Shown here: piece by piece, positions 31,878-37,043 of the stretch
Layout: the number at the start of each line of letters is the position of its first letter
How positions within the stretch are numbered: position 1 is the first letter of the stretch
Origin: Nitrospirales bacterium
GTDB lineage: Bacteria; Nitrospirota; Nitrospiria; Nitrospirales; UBA2166
Length of the DNA stretch: 37,043 bases
Assembly (NCBI GenBank): GCA_012965905.1
Contig: DTRN01000064.1
Coordinates: 1-37,043 of the forward strand
Reading direction: 5' to 3'
Notes under the pieces: model-generated
Told to the model about the DNA's origin: nothing
Seen by the model: only the letters and a program-made list of their open reading frames with translations
The model's database searches: none
Program-made: the position numbers and the translations under genes

Positions 31878-32567
31878 ATGACGTGTATCGGAATATGTAT
31901 GCTCGTCTCTATTTTGGCGTGTGACAAGAATGAGCCTGCTGCCCCTCGTGAGGAACCCATTCAACAGCAGCAACACGAACCAGTACCGCTACCACCACAA
32001 GGCACTGAAACCACGGAGCCCAGCGAACCCGTTCAACCTACTGGACATATCATCCGTGGGTATGCCTCGCCTGAAGAAGCCTATGAACAATGTGAACAGG
32101 CACGGAAACAGCAGCGTTGGGTCACGGCCCTTGATTGTCTCACCGAAGACGCTCAGGATGACGCGTTGCTGCAACTTCACCGCGCACTCACCCAACTGAT
32201 TCAACTGCAGGAAAACGCCAGAGCATTTGGGCCTGCCAAATCACACTCCACAACCGAGGCTTTAAAAGAGAAGGCCCTACACGCTCTCAAAACAAAGTAC
32301 ACTGCGATTGACGCGGCAAACAACAATATGTCAGCGGTCCTGCCTACAAAATACGAGTACTTCAGGGATATCATGGACTTTCTGTCCGAATACGGCCAAA
32401 GTCTGGAGCCAACGCAGCAGTCACTGATCAATGTGAGCATTGATGGTAATACCGCCACCGGCATGGCAGTCAACACCTACGAGAACGGGGAAGAGAAGAA
32501 GTCCAGCGATATCAATTTCAAACGAATCAACGGCGAATGGTTCAAAGATGGTGAAGTCACCAATTAA
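31878..32567 (+). CDS. Predicted lipoprotein of unknown function
   Basis: A 229-residue protein. The start at 31878 is set by the ribosome binding site GGAGGA nine bases upstream; an in-frame GTG at 31839 is less likely. The N-terminus IGICMLVSILAC is a lipoprotein-type signal with Cys15, followed by a Pro/Gln/Glu-rich linker to about residue 53. The mature domain begins with YASPEEAYEQCEQARKQQRW and ends with INVSIDGNTATGMAVNTYEN and INFKRINGEWFKDGE. That helix-then-sheet pattern resembles NTF2-like/DUF4878-type domains of exported proteins. The function is unknown. The stop lies seven bases from the convergent TPR gene. Confidence 0.75.
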   Translation: MTCIGICMLVSILACDKNEPAAPREEPIQQQQHEPVPLPPQGTETTEPSEPVQPTGHIIRGYASPEEAYEQCEQARKQQRWVTALDCLTEDAQDDALLQLHRALTQLIQLQENARAFGPAKSHSTTEALKEKALHALKTKYTAIDAANNNMSAVLPTKYEYFRDIMDFLSEYGQSLEPTQQSLINVSIDGNTATGMAVNTYENGEEKKSSDINFKRINGEWFKDGEVTN

Positions 32568-32574
32568 CGCGCTT

Positions 32575-33357
32575 TTAATCGGATAAAGAGATTCCCCGAA
32601 GTTTCTGCAATCGTGCGCGATTCGCTTCCAATTTCGGCAAGTCATATTTTTCATCGATCCGAACCACGCGTTCCAGCAAATCAGCGGCCTTTTGAAGCTT
32701 GCCCTGTCGCTCATAGCCTTCCGCCATCAGATACCAGGCGCTGGCCATACGTAGTTCATCTTTGAGTCGCTGTGCAATGGCAAGGCCGGTCTGGCAGACG
32801 TCGATGGCATCATCATAGCGTTGGCCCTTGAGGTAGGCGCGCGCGGTCATGCGAAAGGCGTCTGCCATGGTGGTATCCTGCCCCATACGTTTTGCCAAAG
32901 TGACAGACTGCTTGCAATGCTCAATCGCTTCATCAAGTTGATACGTCTCCTTTGCCACATATCCCAAATCCAAATAGACCATCGCTTTGCTTGTGACATC
33001 CCCAATTCGATCCATGAGGTCTAAGGCTTCAAAATAATGCGCCTTGGCACGTTCCCATTCTTCACCATCCGCGCACAGGTTTCCCAAGTTTACAAGCGTA
33101 ATACTAATCCCGCGGTCATCTCCGAGATTCCGCTGCAGGTCGAGCACTTCCTGGTAATATCGCTTTGCTTCAGGCCGGCGATCACTGACTGCACAGATAT
33201 TGCCCAGATTGCCAAGGGTCATGGCCAGCGCGCGTGAATCGCCGTGCTCGCGGTCAACGTTCAACGCCTGCGCGTAGTGCCGATACGCGTTCGCATAATC
33301 ACCCCGAGAAAAGTACGCGTTGCCTTGTCGGTTGAGCTGTTGCGACGATGATTCCAA
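32575..33357 (-). CDS. Cytoplasmic TPR-repeat protein
   Basis: A 260-residue protein consisting of about six tetratricopeptide repeats of the 40-residue, Rapsyn/LGN-like type (ALAMTLGNLGNICAVSDRRP, ISITLVNLGNLCADGEEWER, AMVYLDLGYVAKETYQLDEA). No signal peptide or catalytic domain is seen, so a protein-binding scaffold is likely. The start is a TTG at 33357 with TAGGGAG six bases upstream. The frame continues upstream into the flavoprotein gene but that part is a shadow. The ribosome binding site contains the stop codon of the flavoprotein gene, which points to coupled translation. Confidence 0.8.
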   Translation of the reverse strand: MESSSQQLNRQGNAYFSRGDYANAYRHYAQALNVDREHGDSRALAMTLGNLGNICAVSDRRPEAKRYYQEVLDLQRNLGDDRGISITLVNLGNLCADGEEWERAKAHYFEALDLMDRIGDVTSKAMVYLDLGYVAKETYQLDEAIEHCKQSVTLAKRMGQDTTMADAFRMTARAYLKGQRYDDAIDVCQTGLAIAQRLKDELRMASAWYLMAEGYERQGKLQKAADLLERVVRIDEKYDLPKLEANRARLQKLRGISLSD

Positions 33358-33367
33358 AAACGGCTCC

Positions 33368-34552
33368 CTATGCGACCCGACCTGCAGCCTGCCCCGACGC
33401 CCAGGCCCACTGAAAATTGAATCCCCCGAGATGCCCAGTGACGTCGACGACTTCCCCGATACAGTACAGGCCAGGTTGCCGCTTACACTCCATGGTCTTT
33501 GACGACAATTCATCGGTATCGATGCCGCCCAGCGTGACTTCTGCGGTACGGTAGCCCTCGGTGGAGGCGGGCGTTATCACCCAGTCGTGTATCTGCTTCG
33601 CAACCCGACGCACCAGATCGTCGGGAATTTCAGCCAGAGGTTTCTCCGACGATGCCGGCCAATACAGCCGCTGGAATTCCAGCACCAGAGCACGAGGAAG
33701 AACTTCAGCGAGCACCGTGCGCACTAGCGTCTTCGGTTTCCGTTTTTTGGCTTCCAGCAACAGCGCAACGGCGTCATGTTCAGGCAACAGATTTATCCAT
33801 ATGTCATCACCAGGCATCCAATAATTGGAGAGTTGCAGCACCGCGGGACCGCTGAGTCCGCGATGCGTAAACAGAATATTCCCGGTGAACGTCACTGCAG
33901 AGACGCTCAGGGATGCGCTCACACTGATACCAGATAAGCGTCCCGTCAACTCGTGCATCGCGCCGGAGAATGTCAAAGGAACCAGGCCTGCGCGTGTATC
34001 GCGCACTCTCAGACCAAATTGACGCGCCAGTCGATAGCCCAAATCAGACGCACCCATTTTTGGAATCGAGAGACCACCGGTTGCCACCACCAGTGACCCA
34101 GCCGAAAATTCTCCTTGGTCACACGCGACGACATAGCATTGCTGATGCACGACTGACGCGTTCGTGCAACCTGTCAATATGCGCACATCCACTTGCGTGC
34201 ACTCTGTGACAAGCATGGCGAGAATGTCTTTCGATGACTGATCGCAAAACAGTTGCCCTGCCGTTTTTTCGTGATAGGCAATGCCGTGCTTTTCGACCAG
34301 GGAGATGAAATCCCACTGTGTATATCGGCTGAGTGCGGAGATACAGAAATTTGAGTTTGCGGATATAAAGCGTGTCGGCTCGCAGTGGAGGTTTGTGAAA
34401 TTACAGCGCCCGCCGCCCGAGATGAGTATTTTCTTGCCGATCTTGTTTGAGGCTTCGAGCACGACAACACGGCGCCCTCGATGTCCTGCCGCTATCGCAC
34501 ACATGAGTCCGGCAGCGCCTCCACCCAGGACAATAACGTCATAATCGGACAC
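33368..34552 (-). CDS. HI0933/YhiN-type FAD-dependent oxidoreductase
   Basis: A 394-residue flavoprotein. The N-terminal dinucleotide-binding motif VIVLGGGAAGLMCAIAAG is followed by the family signature ASNKIGKKILISGGGRCNFTN (about 35-55). Also present are VVATGGLSIPKMGASDLGY, the TFTGNILFTHRGLSGPAVLQLS insert and the C-terminal FAD-binding GLYCIGEVVDVTGHLGGFNFQWAWASG. This family is widespread and conserved, but its physiological substrate is not established. The length is normal. The TPR gene downstream is translationally linked through a shared stop/ribosome binding site. Confidence 0.92.
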   Translation of the reverse strand: MSDYDVIVLGGGAAGLMCAIAAGHRGRRVVVLEASNKIGKKILISGGGRCNFTNLHCEPTRFISANSNFCISALSRYTQWDFISLVEKHGIAYHEKTAGQLFCDQSSKDILAMLVTECTQVDVRILTGCTNASVVHQQCYVVACDQGEFSAGSLVVATGGLSIPKMGASDLGYRLARQFGLRVRDTRAGLVPLTFSGAMHELTGRLSGISVSASLSVSAVTFTGNILFTHRGLSGPAVLQLSNYWMPGDDIWINLLPEHDAVALLLEAKKRKPKTLVRTVLAEVLPRALVLEFQRLYWPASSEKPLAEIPDDLVRRVAKQIHDWVITPASTEGYRTAEVTLGGIDTDELSSKTMECKRQPGLYCIGEVVDVTGHLGGFNFQWAWASGQAAGRVA

Positions 34553-34584
34553 GTTGGCGGGATGAGTTTTCAGCTAACGTTTGG

Positions 34585-34863
34585 TTACTTGATCGCGTTG
34601 TAGATAGCAGGATTTTCCTTTCCACTGACATTCAGAATCCCTACCGCGCCTTTATCAATACGGAAGATCGAATGATCGACAATCAAGTAGTTTCCTGGCA
34701 CGTCTACGGTGAACTCTGCTACGGGCGGGACCGCTGGAGCAAAGGTCAAATGCGCATTTTCCGCGACTTCTTTTGCCAGGAGACTTGGAGAAAATTCGGA
34801 TATCAGGAGCGCACACACACCCAGAATGAATAGAGTTGAATAAAACAGTTTTCTTAAGATCAC
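34585..34863 (-). CDS. Short secreted protein resembling the C-terminal end of copper nitrite reductase
   Basis: The protein has 92 residues from a GTG at 34863, five bases after the strong ribosome binding site GGAGG; the frame extends 14 codons further upstream. Residues 1-30 form a signal peptide (LFYSTLFILGVCALLI). The rest, VAEFTVDVPGNYLIVDHSIFRIDKGAVGILNVSGKE, closely resembles the last strands of the second cupredoxin domain of NirK, including the histidine (His64) that in NirK belongs to the type 2 copper region. The other copper ligands and the first domain are absent. It is either a remnant of a nirK-like gene or an independent short cupredoxin-like protein; the intact signal peptide and ribosome binding site favour expression. 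Confidence 0.7.
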   Translation of the reverse strand: MILRKLFYSTLFILGVCALLISEFSPSLLAKEVAENAHLTFAPAVPPVAEFTVDVPGNYLIVDHSIFRIDKGAVGILNVSGKENPAIYNAIK

Positions 34864-34923
34864 CTTGACCTCCTCATATTGATGTAGGGCTACCGATACG
34901 TTCAATCAATGTGTTCATGGCAT

Positions 34924-34938
34924 CATGAGATTCTCATG
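34924..34938. promoter_or_regulatory. Perfect 15-base palindrome upstream of the ion channel gene
   Basis: CATGAGA-T-TCTCATG lies in the 104-base divergent region between the NirK-like gene and the channel gene. It is directly followed by TATCAT (34940-34945), a good -10 box for the channel gene. A dimeric regulator could control one or both genes here. Confidence 0.45.
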
Positions 34939-34967
34939 CTATCATCTTGGGTTTGGGAAATACCATT

Positions 34968-35810
34968 ATGTGGCAATCACTCGTTACATTAAGCCTTCGC
35001 ATCACGACCTCTCCGGTATTTACGATCTTCATCGTCGTGGTCATCCTGACCAACGCGGTGATCATCGGCATGGAAACGTACTCGTCCATGCTGGCCCGCT
35101 ATGGCACGTTACTTCACCTTGCAGACCGCATCATTTTGGGTATCTTCGTCGTTGAGATTGTGCTCAAAATCATTGCCTGCGGACGACGTCCCCAGGACTT
35201 TTTTCGCGATGGATGGAACGTGTTTGATTTCATCATTGTGGCCGCGGCATTCGTTCCAGGTATTGAGAATCAAACGACGATCTTGCGCTTGGTCCGGTTA
35301 TTAAGGATTCTTCGCCTCCTGAGCGCGCTTCCCAGTATGCAAGTCATGGTTGTCGCCATGATCCACAGCATTCCCGCCATCGGACAAATGGCCTTGCTTG
35401 CCAGCCTGCTGTTTTATGTGTACGCCGTCATCGGTCAAACGTGGTTTGGCACACACGATCCACAATATTGGGGATCGGTTCACATCGCACTCCTCAGCCT
35501 CTTTCGCGTACTGACCCTTGAAGACTGGACAGATTTAATGTACACCACCATGGAGGCCTATCCGTACTCCTGGATCTTTTTCGTCAGCTTCGTTCTGTTT
35601 GCCACATTTATCATTTTTAATATGCTCATTGGGGTGATCCTTAACAGCATGGATGAAGCGCGAAAGACCATTCGTGAGGAACACGCTCGTACTCAGATGC
35701 CCGACCTTCTCGATTCTGTACAGGCGATGCGCACGGCCCTGGATGATATGGAACGACACATTCATCCAACGAATACGTCTCTGAAACCCAACAAGCAAAA
35801 CAATACGTGA
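34968..35810 (+). CDS. One-domain voltage-gated cation channel (NavBac family) with acidic filter
   Basis: A 280-residue, six-TM channel subunit that should form homotetramers in the inner membrane. S1 to S3 lie at about 18-36, 50-70 and 83-97. S4 is LRLVRLLRILRLLS with Arg107, 110, 113 and 116 at three-residue spacing. S5 (about 132-158) and the pore helix precede the selectivity filter TLEDWTD (183-189). S6 contains FIIFNMLIGVILNSM. The C-terminal LLDSVQAMRTALDDMERHI is a likely four-helix coiled coil. NavAb and NaChBac have TLESWSM/TLESWAS; here Asp replaces Ser186 and residue 189 is also Asp. ATG at 34968 is chosen with GGGA nine bases upstream; TTG at 34947 is possible. An ankyrin gene follows by 25 bases. 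Confidence 0.92.
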   Translation: MWQSLVTLSLRITTSPVFTIFIVVVILTNAVIIGMETYSSMLARYGTLLHLADRIILGIFVVEIVLKIIACGRRPQDFFRDGWNVFDFIIVAAAFVPGIENQTTILRLVRLLRILRLLSALPSMQVMVVAMIHSIPAIGQMALLASLLFYVYAVIGQTWFGTHDPQYWGSVHIALLSLFRVLTLEDWTDLMYTTMEAYPYSWIFFVSFVLFATFIIFNMLIGVILNSMDEARKTIREEHARTQMPDLLDSVQAMRTALDDMERHIHPTNTSLKPNKQNNT

Positions 35811-35835
35811 TTCTCACCTGACACGAGAGGACACA

Positions 35836-36558
35836 ATGCGAGCAACCACAGCTTATGGTTTGGTGGGATTCCTGTTCATCATGTTCCTCATTGGCGCGCC
35901 ATCGGCATGGGCTTCAGCACTTCATGATGCGGCCAAAACCGGAAATATTGAGGACATGCAGCGGATGCTCACGGAAGGCTATGGCGTCAACGAAGCCGAC
36001 GAGCAAGGCAATCTTCCGCTTCACTATGCCTCGGCCAACGGGTATGTGGCGATTGTTCAACTGCTCACAGATCATGGCGTGACGCTGGATTCAACGGATA
36101 TGCAAGGACGGACCGCGCTGCAAATCTCCACCATTGCCGGAAAGACAGATGTGATGATCGCGCTCCTTACCGCTGGAGCCAACGTGAATGCCAAAGCTAA
36201 ATCCGGTGGAACGGCATTACATCTCACGACAGTGTTGCGTAACCGCGACCTCGCCGAGGTTTTGATTCAACATGGCGCCGACGTGAACGTCCTCGGGAAA
36301 CATGAGACGAGCCGCAGCCTTGACGGCACACCACTGCATTGGGCCGTGAAGTTGGCAGAAACACGAATGGTCGACCAACTGATTGGCGCGGGTGCGGACA
36401 TGACGATCAAAAACAGCGCTGGGCTCACACCGGCGCGTGCGGCGCGTTCCCACTACATGCGAACACGAAACTCCATCTACTTTGAGATTTCCCGCTTGCT
36501 GAAAATACGGTCGGAGCAACGGGAAGAACAGCAGAAATCTCACACCCAACAGCCTTGA
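35836..36558 (+). CDS. Secreted ankyrin-repeat protein next to the ion channel
   Basis: A 240-residue protein with a signal peptide (LVGFLFIMFLIGAPSAWA) and about six ankyrin repeats (ALHDAAKTGNIEDMQRML, LPLHYASANGYVAIVQLL, TALHLTTVLRNRDLAEVLIQHGADVNV and others). One repeat junction carries a short insertion (KHETSRSLDG) and the C-terminus ends in a charged helix (LLKIRSEQREEQQKS). The ribosome binding site GAGAGGAC lies just before the ATG. The 25-base gap after the channel gene suggests one transcript. A periplasmic ankyrin protein could bind the outer face of the channel, but that is inference. Confidence 0.88.
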   Translation: MRATTAYGLVGFLFIMFLIGAPSAWASALHDAAKTGNIEDMQRMLTEGYGVNEADEQGNLPLHYASANGYVAIVQLLTDHGVTLDSTDMQGRTALQISTIAGKTDVMIALLTAGANVNAKAKSGGTALHLTTVLRNRDLAEVLIQHGADVNVLGKHETSRSLDGTPLHWAVKLAETRMVDQLIGAGADMTIKNSAGLTPARAARSHYMRTRNSIYFEISRLLKIRSEQREEQQKSHTQQP

Positions 36559-36616
36559 GGCTAGGGTGCAACTGCGGGGGAATCAAGGTGATACAACTGA
36601 GGAACTACGACGGGAG

Positions 36617-36653
36617 GATTGACGTTTTCAGATGGCGGATGTCAATCATCTGA
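36617..36653. repeat. Interleaved inverted repeats between convergent genes
   Basis: GATTGAC (36617-36623) pairs with GTCAATC (36641-36647), and TCAGATG (36628-36634) pairs with CATCTGA (36647-36653). The arms alternate, so the two stems compete and only one can form fully. A third short repeat, AAGTC/GACTT (36661-36665 and 36674-36678), overlaps the stop of the sigma54 activator gene. No long T run is present, so a terminator is uncertain. Confidence 0.4.
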
Positions 36654-36663
36654 CGAGGGGAAG

Positions 36664-37043
36664 TCAAAAATTAGACTTCGGGATGCCCTTTTTCTTGAGT
36701 TTCTCGACGAGGGTGGTTCTGTTCATGCGAAGAAGTTGCGCAGCACGACTTTTGACCCCTTTGGATCGTCGAAGCGCTTCCATAATGAGGCTGGTTTCAA
36801 ATTCAGCAAGGGACTTCGAGAGGTCGATCTCCCTGTCGGGCCCCCATGAAGGGCCTGGATCGCTATTAAGGGTGGCTTGCAAAAGCGTGGTCCGTACGTC
36901 GTGTGTGTTATTGGGATCGGGTTGCAGTATCGACCAGCCACCCTCCCGGATGGTGTCAGGAACGTCCTCGCATTCAATCATGCCTTGGCGTTTCAAGGTG
37001 ACGATTCGTTCCAACACATTTTCAAGTTCACGAACGTTGCCGG
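36664..37043 (-). CDS. Sigma54-dependent response regulator, C-terminal part (N-terminus outside window)
   Basis: The frame is open to the window end; about 125 residues are visible. It starts inside the AAA+ domain at GNVRELENVLERIV, the end of the sigma54-activator signature (the window's last bases cover GNVREL). A linker follows, then a Fis-type helix-turn-helix: EFETSLIMEALRRSKGVKSRAAQLLRMNRTTLVEKLKKKGI. These are marks of NtrC/ZraR-type regulators that open sigma54 promoters after phosphorylation. The receiver domain and the Walker motifs are outside, so the signal sensed cannot be told. The C-terminal sequence KLKKKGI is the usual end of this family. Confidence 0.9.
   Translation of the reverse strand, partial: GNVRELENVLERIVTLKRQGMIECEDVPDTIREGGWSILQPDPNNTHDVRTTLLQATLNSDPGPSWGPDREIDLSKSLAEFETSLIMEALRRSKGVKSRAAQLLRMNRTTLVEKLKKKGIPKSNF

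Noticed and set aside
36617-36653. H-type pseudoknot from the interleaved repeats
   Set aside because: The third loop would have zero length across a 7-base stem, which is sterically unlikely. Competing hairpins are the better reading.
1-37043. CRISPR arrays, insertion sequences, tRNA or rRNA genes, prophage
   Set aside because: I looked for repeated spacers, transposase motifs, terminal repeats, tRNA-like cloverleafs and phage genes on both strands and found none that I could support.

Overview
The window reads as chromosome of a Gram-negative bacterium. It is densely packed with genes on both strands, has moderate GC content and very short intergenic gaps. Lipid-A-associated and hopanoid genes (an LABNL protein, hpnA, hpnG), many exported proteins, a c-type-haem beta-propeller protein, a NirK-like cupredoxin fragment and the style of the peptide-binding protein all suggest a member of the Nitrospirota (Nitrospira-like). 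That placement is inference; there is no rRNA or tRNA in the window to settle it.

Layout. 1-2027 (-): a beta-propeller protein with one CxxCH haem motif, cut by the window start. 2164-3183 (+): a flippase-like membrane protein, convergent with and overlapping an M20 peptidase whose start lies inside a secreted seven-repeat ankyrin gene (3153-5280, -). 5281-5644 has no gene. 5645-5929 (+) is a small membrane-protein gene interrupted by TGA. 5931-8946 (-): a UvrD-type helicase and two peroxiredoxins. 9067-12122 (-): a likely operon of NHL propeller protein, sulfur carrier (TtuB-like), tRNA thiolase (TtuA), glycosyltransferase and LABNL protein, behind a good sigma70-like promoter with an inverted repeat. 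12315-20485 (+): a VOC protein followed by a complete oligopeptide ABC transporter (binding protein, two permeases, two ATPases) with an exported TPR protein between the two ATPase genes.

20522-24398 (-): a comM gene that has lost its ATPase core, a three-TM protein, a small secreted protein, a chagasin-like inhibitor, a D-amino acid transaminase and a SYLF-domain gene broken by an internal deletion. 24655-26221 (-): a PhzF-like protein and LexA. 26278-30377 (-): a compact run read as orphan Phd antitoxin, D-2-hydroxyacid dehydrogenase, exported methyltransferase, SRPBCC protein, HpnA and HpnG. 30525-32567 (+): threonine aldolase, a small membrane protein and a lipoprotein. 32575-34863 (-): TPR protein, HI0933-type flavoprotein and a short NirK-like secreted protein. 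34968-36558 (+): a one-domain voltage-gated channel with an acidic selectivity filter, then a secreted ankyrin protein. 36664-37043 (-): the C-terminal end of a sigma54 activator.

Three genes look damaged (small membrane protein, SYLF protein, comM), and two small proteins look like remnants or orphans of larger systems (NirK-like fragment, Phd antitoxin). The most testable functional predictions are a Ca2+-permeable channel with a filter reading TLEDWTD, a sulfur-carrier protein whose tail is GGA rather than GG, and a histidine-rich exported TPR protein built into a peptide-uptake operon. No CRISPR array, insertion sequence, phage or complete defence system was seen.
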